Assembly (NCBI GenBank): GCA_051453625.1
Contig: JBOZIK010000001.1
Coordinates: 291,249,825-291,286,509 of the forward strand
Source: Welwitschia mirabilis
Lineage: Eukaryota > Gnetophyta > Gnetopsida > Welwitschiales
DNA length: 36,685 bases
Direction: 5' to 3'
Below, piece by piece: positions 10,961 to 21,133 of this stretch. Every line of letters starts with the position of its first letter. Positions within the stretch are counted from its first letter, which is position 1. A program made the position numbers and the translations under genes. A model generated the notes under the pieces. It saw only the letters and a list, made by a program, of their open reading frames with translations. It searched no databases and had not been told where the DNA came from.

Positions 10961-12130
10961 GACATTCATCCTCATCCTCTTTTCACTTCATCCTTAAGTT
11001 ATTACATTGATCTTCTCCTAACATGCAATAACACATGTCTTAAATTTAATCAAACCTTAGTTATATACAAATAAGAAAAGAACATGGGATTTTTGGAGGA
11101 AGGAATGATAGAGAGATATAGAATAAAATAATATTAAAGTCATATTGCATGTTATTAATTAATTTCATATGAGAATTTTTATGGAACTTGTGGTCTTATT
11201 TATTGTATATAACTTATAGTATGATCAAATGTGTTTATTTTGATGAACTATAATGCTCATAGGCTAGCTAACAAATTTTTTTCATAGTAGGAAAAAATTT
11301 TTAAAATCCTAGGTGAAAGAGTTTATGTGTCCATCATCTTAAAAATGTACAACTCTATTCAAAACATGCTTAACATGTAGATGATTTATCACATTAATAC
11401 GTGATGTTTTAATGGATTTGATACTATAAATTCATTTATTCTTTTCTTTTATTCTTATTTCTCTACATGACCATTTGATAATTTATATGCTATAATATTA
11501 TTAAGCTTAATATTTACTAGAATTAATTAAAATTAATGAAATTTCTTTAATTTTAAGTTTCATCTAATTTTCCATTTGATTTTACAATTTTCTATGTTAT
11601 TCATAATAGGTTCCATTGTTTCTTCCATAAGTCGTAGGATATATTTTATAAAAATTATTTGTTAGCATGATGTCTAAACTAAATTCTAGTTATAATGTTT
11701 TACTATTAGATTATTTAATCTAGAATTTTATTTACATTAAGATTGAATAATAAAGTGTTTTTACATTTTTACATAATAGTAATTTTCTTAAATGACTTAC
11801 ACTATGGTTTGATCTTTTACCTTTGAAGTGTAGATATTTTAATTTACCTCATGCATGACTATATCACTTGTGAAGTGTATTATATTCTTTTTAGCAATTA
11901 TATTTTTTTACTTAATTTAAATTATGAGTGGATATTTGTTGGAATGCATCTCATGTGCTTCTTGGCTTCAATGAATCTTCTTCAATAATAAACTAAAATA
12001 TTAATATCTAATTCATATAAACAACTATTAGGATAGGGAGTTAACCCAATGTCATATGCTAGAGAGGAATTTTAAGTACATCTAGATAATTCCTTTATTT
12101 GGAAAAATAATTGAAACTATTTTTTGTTCA
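10961..12130. other. No gene seen
   Basis: AT-rich sequence without readable protein motifs on either strand and without clear internal repeats. Confidence 0.5.
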
Positions 12131-13450
12131 ATTTTAGAATAATAGATAAATGATAATGCAATGTAAATGCAATGCAAGAATGAAATGAAATTTTAAATTC
12201 AGTTTACTAATCAAGTTAACCAATCTATTGTCACTTAGATTGGCCTTAGGATTTATATCAATTACAAGTTAATGTAAATTTAATTGTAATCAACATAAAC
12301 TATAAAGAAGATAATAGAGAAAGTGATAGAACAAAATGATCTTACATAAACTTTAAAAGTGGTTGTTCCTCCATGGAGAAAACACAACCCAATACCAAGG
12401 TAAGCTTCTCTCATAAGCTAGATGAATCCCTTGCTCAATTAGACTTTAAATTGTTATAAGAAAAATTAATGCATGAAAGATGAAAAATTGGGGATCTAAG
12501 GGGGTATTTAGAGGTTTGGATTAATGTTTTAGATCATCAAGAAATAGTAACTGATAAGAAGTAATCATGTCACTTATTTTATAATGGATGGAATACATTA
12601 CATTCTTTGAAATAGTCATCCTCCTGGGTGTCATCCATACAAATAGATGGGTGACATGTGATCTTAATTTCTAATAACAAACTATCTTTCACATGTTTTC
12701 TTGGTATAATACCTAACTGTAATCTATCTGGTCTCAACTATATAATCATGTAGATTATTATTAGAGGACAAACAATCTTTTTGTTTCTATATATTGAGAG
12801 TCATCTAGAGGTGTTGTCTAGATGATAAAGTGGATCATAATATGTCACATCCTTTTGTCGTGTAGATGATAATTTTGATGAAACTCCTTTTGAAATCTTT
12901 TCTACTTTAATTATCATAATTAAACTTTCTCTTAGTCTTTGATGATTTCCTATACTAGAAGAGATTTTTTTCATCCTTCATAAGTTCACTGATCAAGATC
13001 AGGTGTCCTTTAAATTTGTTCATAACTTCTAAGTTCATTAACTCATTTCAATACCTTTCCAAGAAGTTAAATTTGATGTTGTACTTTGTCATGATCCATA
13101 ATTGGCTATTGTTCTCTAATTATCATCTAAATGACTAGATAGATGATATTTAATAGAATGATTAACTATTTATTTATGTATACTATATGTCATCCTCTGG
13201 GTGTCATTTGGATGATGAGATGGATGACACTCCTTTTCCATTTAGCCCTTTTGATCATCACTTCTTAATTCAAATTGGATCCATGATACTCCAGATAAGT
13301 TAAGGTGTTTAAAATATAGCAAGAAAAGGTTCATAATGCCATAAATTAACATTTTATTTGATCATCATGATAGATCTTAAATATACCTATAATCACACTC
13401 CAATAATACTATTAAATTGGATAATTTGACATTATAACATAGTTCATTAC
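12130..13450. repeat. Dispersed non-coding repeat, copy A (LTR-like)
   Basis: This block resembles 35330-36480 in the same orientation. Shared landmarks in the same order are an ATGCAATG-rich stretch, a TTTACYAA...CCAA(T/C)...TTGCCTT/TTGGCCTT segment, ATGAATCCCTTRC followed by CAA, a cluster of GTCATC/GATGAC words, and TGATCATCA. No coding potential was seen. It may be an LTR or untranslated region of one retroelement family, but no ends were found. Homology was judged by eye. Confidence 0.45.
12605..13235. repeat. Cluster of self-complementary GTCATC/GATGAC words
   Basis: Several degenerate copies of complementary words (GTCATC, GATGAC, GTCATCTAGA, CTAGATGAT, GGATGAC) occur in three groups near 12620-12655, 12810-12850 and 13120-13235. 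They look like remnants of GTCGTC/GACGAC pairs whose CpG has decayed. The same kind of cluster occurs in the related block near 35990-36070, where GTCGTCC survives. Confidence 0.5.
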
Positions 13451-13500
13451 TAAGCATTTATTAGTTCTTAATATAAAAAGAAAAAAAATAGAAGAAAACC

Positions 13501-14045
13501 GATTAAAAAAGAGATGAGAAATGACACTTAAGGAGAAAGAATACTTTCAGTGTAAAACATAGAGTGCATATTAAAATGATATTATAATTAAAAATCATAA
13601 GAAAGATATGACTTAAATTTAGAACTATGGTTTCAGTTCTATGAAAAACATATTTTCAATAAATAAATTCATTCTAATTAAAGCCAATTTTTTGATAATT
13701 TTAAAGATTCCACCTTNNNNNNNNNNNNNNNNNNNNNNNNNNNNNNNNNNNNNNNNNNNNNNNNNNNNNNNNNNNNNNNNNNNNNNNNNNNNNNNNNNNN
13801 NNNNNNNNNNNNNNNNNNNNNNNNNNNNNAATTAAAAAAGAGATGAGAAATGACACTTAAGGAGAAAGGATACTTTCAGTGTAAAATATAGAGTGCATAT
13901 TAAAATGATATTATAATTAAAAATCATAAGAAAGATATGAATTAAATTTAGAACTATGGTTTCAGTTCTATGAAAAACATATTTTCAATAAATAAATTCA
14001 TTCTAATTAAAGCCAATTTTTTGATAATTTTAAAGATTCCACCTT
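13501..14045 (+). repeat. 216-bp direct repeat flanking a gap
   Basis: The sequence at 13501-13716 (ending exactly at the gap) is repeated at 13830-14045 (starting exactly after it), with only a few substitutions. The 113-base N run at 13717-13829 lies between. This arrangement is expected if two contigs overlap by 216 bases and were joined without merging. A true tandem duplication is less likely. Confidence 0.85.
13717..13829. other. Assembly gap (113 N)
   Basis: A run of N between two near-identical copies of a 216-bp segment. Confidence 0.99.
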
Positions 14046-15585
14046 CATGAAGTAAATAAATTATTCCCAAATTTTAAATAAGTCTACATGGGATGATTAG
14101 AATAAATAAGCTAAACTTTTTAAAGAATGTAAAATAAAAAGTGGAAACCAAGAAGAAAAAACACAAACATAAAATAAGAAAGGAAAAGACCATAAGCCAA
14201 AACAAGCTCAAGCATCATGGAAACAAACATTAAACTACTTAGATCATTAATCCTAATCTCTCAAAACCTCATTAGTTAAAGAAAAAGAAATGAAAATATT
14301 TTTTAAAATATCAAATTTATTACTCTAGTGCTTGGGTCCTATGCTAAATAGAAAAAGTATGATTAATAACTTTGAAATTACCTAATCTTAATGAATAGAA
14401 ATAAACACATTACATTAGAACATAGTCTACTTGAAGTTAATTATTCACTAGTAGTCTCTCATTCCCATTTAAAGATATATAATTTAAATTAGTGAAACAT
14501 TATGATTCTATTTTAATAGCATAGATTAAAATGATAATGTACTAATTAAATTTGATAAACCATAGCTATAATCTCAAGCGTCAACTTAAAAGATTGCTAT
14601 AAACTAATAATATTTAATAATGTGATAATCATGATACACTTTAATGTGTACCTTATTTTACCTTAGATTCCTTCCATTACAAAGTGCTCATTTCTGAACC
14701 ATTGGCCTTACTTTTATTACAAGTAATAGGACCCATGAGATAGGACATATACCATTAAGCAACTTTGCCATTGGTGTGGTAATCCCAAAGATAGATTTGG
14801 AGTGATTATCAAAAGTACTTTCACACTATAAATTAATACTTCATTTTTATTTTAAGATCTATTTCTATTTTTTATTTTATATTCTTGTGTTTTGTTTAAA
14901 AATATGAAAAGATACTTTATGCATTATCAAAGTATTAATAACTTAGAACCTTAATAAAAGTGAAGTTGATGAAGAGAAAAGGCATACAATATGAAAAACT
15001 TAACTAAGAACACTTCCATCTCCTAGAATGAGAGTTCATAAGCATTTCAATGCCTTTTAATTAGTTGAAATCCAGTTGATCGTTCATAAATTATAAATGT
15101 CTAAAATTCTTAAACATATTACATGATGAAAAAATGAAGTAAAATCAAAGTTTTAAATGTTGAAAAAGAGAAACTATTTGAATAATTACATTTACATAAG
15201 GGTAAATGGTGGATATCTCCTTAAGAAAAGAGGCTCTACTAAAATAATTATTACAAGCAAAATGTAGTTTCTTTGCTTTGAATTTATTCCTGTGCTAAAA
15301 AGATAGATATTCCAACATAGTTATTGCATTGTACTTTTTTAGAAAAATAAAGACCAAATCATGTGGAAAACAATTGGTAGAACACGAAAGTGTATGATAA
15401 ATTTTGAATAAAATTGATTGGTGGAAATTAAAATATATCAATAATATCTTAATAGTACAAAGTTTATAAGCCAAGTAAAAGATAAAAATTTGATATATTT
15501 TATTGAAAAATAATATCTTATTAAAATGATGAAAAATGTAATTGTTATTTTATAATTCATCATTAGCACTATTCAAACAATGGAT
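14046..15585. other. No gene seen
   Basis: AT-rich sequence without readable protein motifs. If the minus-strand gag element at 15.6-18.9 kb has a 3' LTR, it should lie here or further left, but the 80-bp repeats found next to its 5' end do not recur, so I could not place one. Confidence 0.45.
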
Positions 15586-16254
15586 TCAATGAATATTAGA
15601 AGGCCTATCAGGATGATTGCTTAGGGCATGCTTACTAAGTTTGAGAAGTTTCCTAAGATTTAATGTAAGACATGGATTTGCATTAGGAAGATAAGGATTT
15701 TCTTATTGTACTATTCCAAGAAATCCTAAATCATGTTTTTTAAAGATGCAAGATAATGTGAAATTATGGATAGAAGAAAGAATAGTATTTTGATTTTCAT
15801 TAGGAAGCATAAGTGGAAGAGATAAAGAAATATTTTTGATAGGATTAGTCTCTTCAAGTTTTAGTACTTTATGAAATGTGAGAAGTCTATCTTCTATTGG
15901 GTTTTGTTGAATCTCTGTAAATTCTTTCTTATCCTCCTTTCCCTCCCTATTTGAATTATCAGATTGTTATATATCATCAGTTTCTAAGTTAATAGATTCA
16001 TCAAAAATCTTACAAATAGAAATGTGATCATTATGTTCATCATAGATATAAACTAATATCTCTATTACATCATCTAATGAACTATCATCTTTATCCCTCT
16101 TATTTAATTGATGAGTTAAAACATCATCATCATATTGGGTATCTTCTATTAAACATTGACCATTTAAAAGTTTATCATTAAAATAGAAGTTGTTATTATG
16201 TATAGTCATTTTGATGTTTTCATCCTCATTCTAAAAGTGAAAGATAGTAGACAT
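15586..16254 (-). pseudogene. 222-codon acidic open frame broken only by Gln-to-stop changes
   Basis: On the minus strand a single frame runs from ATG at 16254 (MSTIFHF-stop-NEDENIK) to TGA at 15586-15588 with no frameshift. It holds three internal stops (one TAG, two TAA), each one C-to-T step from a Gln codon. The N-terminal half is Asp/Asn-rich (TIHNNNFYFNDKLL, TQYDDDVLTHQL, DKDDSSLDDVIEIL). The middle reads KEFTEIQQNPIEDRLLTFHK and the end NLRKLLKLSKHALSNHPDRP. No transmembrane segment, zinc motif or polymerase motif is seen. It starts 48 bases after the stop of the coiled-coil gag tail on the same strand, so it is probably the second ORF of that element. I do not recognise the family. 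Confidence 0.5.
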
Positions 16255-16302
16255 AGTGATGTAGACTTAGAAATGTTATGTTGTAAGAGAATCTTGAGGT
16301 AT

Positions 16303-16520
16303 TTAATTTCCTAACATTGTTGATTGAAGTATGCTTGTAAGCTTTTTCATATTTTTATTAGTGGCCTTCATATTCTTGTTGGTGGCCTCTTGCATTTTCT
16401 TCATGTTCTTGTTAGTGGCCTTATGCATTTTTCTCAACTCCTCGACTAAATTTCTAATGTATTCATTCCTGGTTCTTTGGTGTATAGAAGAACTTGAAAA
16501 GTATAAAAATCTATTTCTTA
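16303..16520 (-). pseudogene. Coiled-coil tail with ATNKNMK repeats
   Basis: An open minus-strand stretch ends at TAA (16303-16305). It reads NEYIRNLVEELRKMHK and then three near-copies of ATNKNMKK (HKATNKNMKKMQ, EATNKNMK, ATNKNMKKLTSILQ). The DNA shows the same unit as a short direct repeat (plus strand ...TAGTGGCC/GGTGGCC.. at about 16360, 16380, 16415). The spacing of Leu/Met fits a coiled coil. It lies downstream of the copia gag on the same strand and is probably its C-terminal extension. Confidence 0.5.
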
Positions 16521-16834
16521 TTCATATTACTCTATGGAAGGGGATTGAGAGATGTCATATTGATTATAAAATGCTTGGGTAAATTTTTAATTGATTTCCT
16601 ATAAATCTAATAATTCTTATCTTACATTCTCCAAATCACATGTTAGTCTACTAACCTTAGCTTTAAGAGCTGACTTTTTAGAAGATAATTTATTACAAAC
16701 ATTTTTTCTTATTTATAAGCTTCTTCATGAGTATGAAGTAACTTTTTCATCTTAATAAATAGCTTTTGCAGTTTAACAAACTCTTTAAAAATTAAATTGT
16801 ATCTTTTTTAAAGATGCATGCCTATATCATCTTC

Positions 16835-17188
16835 ACTGAATTATACTCTTCTTCTATTTCATTATTTTCCTCTTAAAAATATACAATAGATGGGTAAGAA
16901 GGATGAGATTTATCATCTCATATGTTTCTTCTTCTATTTTTTCTTCATTATCATCCTATCCNNNNNNNNNNNNNNNNNNNNNNNNNNNNNNNNNNNNNNN
17001 NNNNNNNNNNNNNNNNNNNNNNNNNNNNNNNNNNNNNNNNNNNNNNNNNNNNNNNNNNNNNACTGAATTATACTCTTGTTCTGTTTCATTATTTTCCTCT
17101 TGAAAATATACAATAGCTGGGTAAGAAGGATGAGATTTATCATCTCATATATTTCTTCTTTTGTTGCTTCTTCATCATCATCCTATCC
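16835..17188 (-). repeat. 127-bp direct repeat flanking a gap
   Basis: 16835-16961 and 17062-17188 are near-identical and sit directly on either side of a 100-base N run. A 100-base gap is a common placeholder for unknown length. An unmerged contig overlap inside the gag remnant is the simplest reading. Confidence 0.85.
16962..17061. other. Assembly gap (100 N)
   Basis: An exact 100-base N run between near-identical flanks. Confidence 0.99.
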
Positions 17189-17214
17189 TATAAGAAATAT
17201 CTCTTCTTTTTTTC

Positions 17215-18323
17215 CTCTTTCTTTTGTTATTTTTATTTCATTGTATTAGGACTAGGACATTTTAAGGCTATATGTCCTTAACCTTTATGTACCTAATATT
17301 CTACTTTGGAAACATCAGATTGGAAAAAAAAGAAGTAGTACTATAAGACTTACCTTTGGCTTGAAATAGATGATTTTTTGAAGGCATTGCTTTTGTTCCA
17401 CTTGTGTGAAAGAAGTCTTTTTACTCTCCTTGTGATGAGAGCAAGTTCCTCATCTACTTCATCCTTAGAGTTATATTCTTCTTGTTCGTCCTGTACTTTC
17501 ACTACCTTAAGTGTAGTGATTCATTTCATATAATGTAAATATAGTTTAAAATTCTTTTATCTTCATAGAGTTACAATCTCTTGACTATNNNNNNNNNNNN
17601 NNNNNNNNNNNNNNNNNNNNNNNNNNNNNNNNNNNNNNNNNNNNNNNNNNNNNNNNNNNNNNNNNNNNNNNNNNNNNNNNNNNNNNNNNNNNNNNNNNNN
17701 NNNNNNNNNNNNNNNNNNNNNNNNNNNNNNNNNNNNNNNNNNNNNNNNNNNNNNNNNNNNNNNNNNNNNNNNNNNNNNNNNNNNNNNNNNNNNNNNNNNN
17801 NNNNNNNNNNNNNNNNNNNNNNNNNNNNNNNNNNNNNNNNNNNNNNNNNNNNNNNNNNNNNNNNNNNNNNNNNNNNNNNNNNNNNNNNNNNNNNNNNNNN
17901 NNNNNNNNNNNNNNNNNNNNNNNNNNNNNNNNNNNNNNNNNNNNNNNNNNNNNNNNCTCTTTCTTTTGTTATTTTTATTGCATTCTATTAGGACTAGGAC
18001 ATTTTAAAGCTATATGTCCTTAACCTTTATGTACCTAATATTCTACTTTGGAAACATTAGATTGGGGAAAAAAAGAAGTAGTACTATAAGACTTACCTTT
18101 GGCTTGAAAATAGATGATTTTTTGAAGCCATTCCTTTTGTTCCACTTGTGTGAAAAAAGTCTTTTTACTCTCCTTGTGATGAGAGAAAGTTCCTCATCTA
18201 CTTCATCCTCAAAGTTATATTCTTCCTGTTCTTCCTGTGCTTTCACTTACCTTAAGTGCAATGATTCATTTCATATAATGTAAATATAGTTTAAACTTCA
18301 TAGAGTTGCAATCTCTTGACTAT
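17215..18323 (-). repeat. About 370-bp direct repeat flanking a gap
   Basis: 17215-17588 and 17957-18323 are near-identical copies of the gag spacer and zinc-knuckle region, separated only by N (17589-17956). The copies differ by scattered substitutions and small indels, for example near 17383/18111 and 17555. The left copy ends and the right copy starts exactly at the gap, so an unmerged overlap or joining of two alleles is likely. Confidence 0.85.
17589..17956. other. Assembly gap (368 N)
   Basis: A run of N between two copies of the gag knuckle region. Confidence 0.99.
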
Positions 18324-18430
18324 TCCATATCTTTAGTTTTAGGCTTGTATTTAGGGGTTAGAGATCTAACAAAATTTTGTATTACCTTTGCTTCTAGAAA
18401 ACTTTCTCCAATATCATATATTGCTTTTAC

Positions 18431-18544
18431 NNNNNNNNNNNNNNNNNNNNNNNNNNNNNNNNNNNNNNNNNNNNNNNNNNNNNNNNNNNNNNNNNNNNNN
18501 NNNNNNNNNNNNNNNNNNNNNNNNNNNNNNNNNNNNNNNNNNNN
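18431..18544. other. Assembly gap (114 N)
   Basis: A run of N inside the gag core, with flanks that do not match. The missing part would encode the second half of the UBN2-like region. Confidence 0.99.
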
Positions 18545-18916
18545 TTCATATGTTTCTACAAGAATGTTCTAAATCTCTTGTGCTATCTTGTAACCTACTA
18601 TTCTATTGAACTCCTTCATTATTAGTGTTGAATATAGTGCATCTTTTGCTTTGGAATCATACATGAAGGCAGATTTTTCTTTGTCTTTCCAATCTTTCTT
18701 TTTCTTAATCTGCGTAATGGTGTTTCCTTCAACATCTGTTATAGTTTATATATCCTTCTTTTATTCCTTATTATACCTAAAAATCAAAAGACTATAAGTA
18801 CACCTACATCCTTATCCTTTAATAGGCATAGTTTGTCCCATTAAAGAGTGGAGGTCTAATATATGGAATCCATTTTATTATTCACTTAAGGAAGTTACTT
18901 CTTTTTGTGAGTACCT

Positions 18917-18928
18917 ACTCTAGTACCA
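18917..18928 (-). other. Candidate primer-binding site (initiator Met tRNA type)
   Basis: On the minus strand TGGTACTAGAGT lies about 60 bases before the gag start. The plant copia primer-binding site complementary to initiator Met tRNA is TGGTATCAGAGC. Nine of twelve bases match and all three differences are transitions, as expected from deamination. The preceding bases ...TTCTCA-AG would place the end of the 5' LTR (CA) two bases away, at about 18931. Confidence 0.6.
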
Positions 18929-19115
18929 CTTGAGAATCATTGAACTTAAAGGGGAGGGATGAATGAGATCTATGAAATACATCTTTTAACCAATAAGAGA
19001 ATGAAAAACATAAAATAATAAATACCTTACTAAGATAACATGGTTTCACAACCTGGGTACATTCACATATAGAGGGTAGATTCCTCTCACATCCCTGAAT
19101 ATTCTTAACCTATAA

Positions 19116-19460
19116 GAAATAGTGGTTTTCTAGTGTATCACCAATCTTATAACAATGAAAGTCTTCTCACAAAGTAACACTCTCTATTCATCATGGAAAT
19201 AGTGGTCTTTTAGTGCATAATAAACCTTACAATAATGACAGTCTCTTCACAAGGTAACACTCTCCTCCCCTTAGGTAAATAGAGCTTTTCTGATGTATGA
19301 CTGACTTATAATAATAAGGGTCTCCTCACAAGGAAACACTCTCTTTCCATTAAGGAAATAGTGGTTTTATGATGCATCACCAACCTTATAATAATGAGAG
19401 TCTTCTTTCAAGGTATAACTCTCTTTCCCTTAGGGAACTAATGGTTTTGGCTCACCACAA
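19116..19460 (-). repeat. 80-bp tandem repeat, about 4.3 copies
   Basis: Units start at 19116, 19196, 19275, 19355 and 19435, giving periods of 80, 79, 80 and 80 bases. Each carries GAAATAGTGGTTTT, then AGTGTATCACC-like, CTTATAATAATGA, AGTCTTCTCACAAGG and AACACTCTC. The copies differ by substitutions, so the array is old. It lies 190 bases outside the gag element's primer-binding site, so it is probably inside that element's 5' LTR. Confidence 0.85.
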
Positions 19461-20212
19461 ATCTTACAACAAAGCAAGTGCTCATAGGCATAATCTCAAT
19501 GCACATCTATATAAGGGTTATCCTTAAATGAGTTTGATTATATAATAATGAACTTTATAATGATATTCAAAAACGATATAGCCAAACAATATAAGAATTA
19601 AGAAGTATAATATAATAATAAGCCTGAGTAATATAGCTTTGAATAATTCCTTGAATTCTTTATTCTCATTGTTATCACAAGTGCAAGTAAATGATGCAAC
19701 AATGTAGGATCTAAGAACAAATGATGTAGATAATAGAAGATCCTTTGGAAATAATAACTTTGGTCCTTTATGAGTAGTTCCAATCACTTATCCATTCATG
19801 CTTTGAGCTAGATTCATTTGTTATATTCCTTAGTTATATTAATTTGTTCTGTAACATTATGCCTTTATACCATTGAAGAAAAATTAGTTGTCTGATCTTG
19901 AATAGTAACCATTTAAACTTTTGTAACATCATGAAATAGATAGAAATGTCTAGGCATTAGATACACATATTTATTTTTAATTAATGTGAACTTTGATTTA
20001 AGGCATCTTAAAATTTATAGATGTCTACCAATAGTCAAACATCTTTACATAGTGAATGTCTTTAGTGAACTTACCCAAAAATTTGGTGAAATGTGCTCTA
20101 TATTATCTATGATCCATCATGATTATGAATCCATAATGGAAACATTGATAGTGCATCTAAGACATAAAATATTCATCAAATTATAAAATAACTCTATTAC
20201 CTATTTCAGTTT

Positions 20213-20430
20213 GACATAGACGTCTTTAATCATGTAGACGTCTTACATTAGTGTTAGGTTTGACTTCTAGCATAGTCATCTTTGATGAGATAGTTTATTT
20301 AACCTATGACTTAAAAGCTGATACATCAAAGATACCTTTAATATACAGAAATCTTTACCATAGATGTCTTTAAGATTTACATGTATTCACTATAGACATC
20401 TTCCATTCTATAGATCTCTTCAAACAACTG
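20213..20430. repeat. Cluster of degenerate AGACGTCT palindromes
   Basis: Six related words follow each other within about 215 bases: ATAGACGTCTTT, GTAGACGTCTTA, ATAGTCATCTTT, ATAGATGTCTTT, ATAGACATCTTC and ATAGATCTCTTC. The first two keep the palindrome AGACGTCT. GATGTC and GACATC are the two single-step products of CpG deamination of GACGTC. The role is unknown. Confidence 0.6.
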
Positions 20431-20666
20431 GTTTTGCATTTCAAATTCTAAATTTTTTAGTGAAATATCATCTTTAAAGATCTAAAAACAACTTATGCTT
20501 ATGATGATATGATTTCCTTTGCAATGATCTATCTATACAATGACACAAAATATTTGACAAGTAGAATTATCAAAACTAGATTTACCAATAGAATCTTTAA
20601 AGCATTTGATCATATTGAGCATTTAGTATTGTAGAACTTTCTCATAAGAGAGTGAAATATGTTCTA

Positions 20667-20884
20667 CATAAAGAAGGTAATGTTACATTATAGGGAGTGT
20701 CTATAGCCTAAATGAAATTAAATGTNNNNNNNNNNNNNNNNNNNNNNNNNNNNNNNNNNNNNNNNNNNNNNNNNNNNNNNNNNNNNNNNNNNNNNNNNNN
20801 NNNNNNNNNNNNNNNNNNNNNNNNNCATAAAGAAGGTAATGTTACATTATAGGAAGTGTCTATAGACTAAATGCAATTAAATGT
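20667..20884. repeat. 59-bp direct repeat flanking a gap
   Basis: 20667-20725 and 20826-20884 are near-identical, separated only by a 100-base N run. This is the same unmerged-overlap pattern as the other gaps. Confidence 0.85.
20726..20825. other. Assembly gap (100 N)
   Basis: An exact 100-base N run with duplicated flanks. Confidence 0.99.
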
Positions 20885-21016
20885 ACCATAAATGAATCAT
20901 TATAATTGCATTTCCAATAAGCATATATAGCCCTAATGTAGTTAACTAAACCTAATAGAACTAATCCAAAAAATTTATTCTTTTAGAGAAGAAATTTTAT
21001 TATCCTTTTGATTATA

Positions 21017-21017
<1 letters not shown>

Positions 21018-21061
<44 letters not shown>

Positions 21062-21086
21062 NNNNNNNNNNNNNNNNNNNNNNNNN

Positions 21087-21132
<46 letters not shown>
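21018..21132. repeat. (AC)n microsatellite split by a gap
   Basis: AC dinucleotide repeats at 21018-21061 and 21089-21132, separated by 25 N (21062-21086). The gap most likely reflects failure to assemble through one long AC tract, whose true length is unknown. The 60-codon Thr-His frame across it is not a gene. Confidence 0.97.

Positions 21133-21133
<1 letters not shown>

Larger units (their letters stand above)
16535..18860 (-). pseudogene. Ty1/copia-type gag remnant (UBN2-like) with zinc knuckle
   Basis: Read right to left. The N-terminus RPPLFNGTNYAY-stop-RIRM (18855-18815) matches copia gag PPxFxGxNYxxWKxRM. The UBN2-type core ALYSTLIMKEFNRIVGYKI-AQEI-stop-NILVETYE (18650-18545) matches the family's AKEIWDxLxxxYEG. 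After a gap come FVRSLTPKYKPKTKD (about 18390-18335), EEYNFEDEVDEELSLITRRV (18230-18170) and a knuckle reading VHKG-stop-GHIALKCPSP near 18027-17990, where the last His and Cys remain but the first two Cys are lost. A charged spacer (RMMMKKQQKKKYMRDD) and a helical tail (KLSSKKSALKAKVSRL, QELLDLQEI if stops are Gln) follow. The middle is repeated around gaps at 16962 and 17589, probably an assembly effect. No protease, integrase or RT follows. Confidence 0.82.
18931..20666 (-). other. Candidate 5' LTR and flank of the gag element; no gene
   Basis: The sequence beyond the primer-binding site on the minus strand should be the 5' LTR. It contains the 80-bp tandem repeat and no readable domain. 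Its far end was not found. Frames at 19524-19787 (-) and 19986-20186 (+) have no recognised motif. Confidence 0.4.

Noticed and set aside
16331-16582. 83-codon hydrophobic plus-strand frame, seemingly a membrane protein
   Set aside because: It is the antisense of the Lys/Asn/Met-rich coiled-coil repeat, which gives Phe/Leu/Ile-rich text when read backwards.
18014-18283. 89-codon plus-strand frame
   Set aside because: It is antisense to the copia gag segment that reads EEYNFEDEVDEELSLITRRV on the minus strand.
19986-20186. 66-codon frame with fairly natural composition (LRHLKIYRCLPIVKHLYIVN)
   Set aside because: Too short, lies in the presumed LTR flank, and matches no domain I know. It might be real but cannot be supported.
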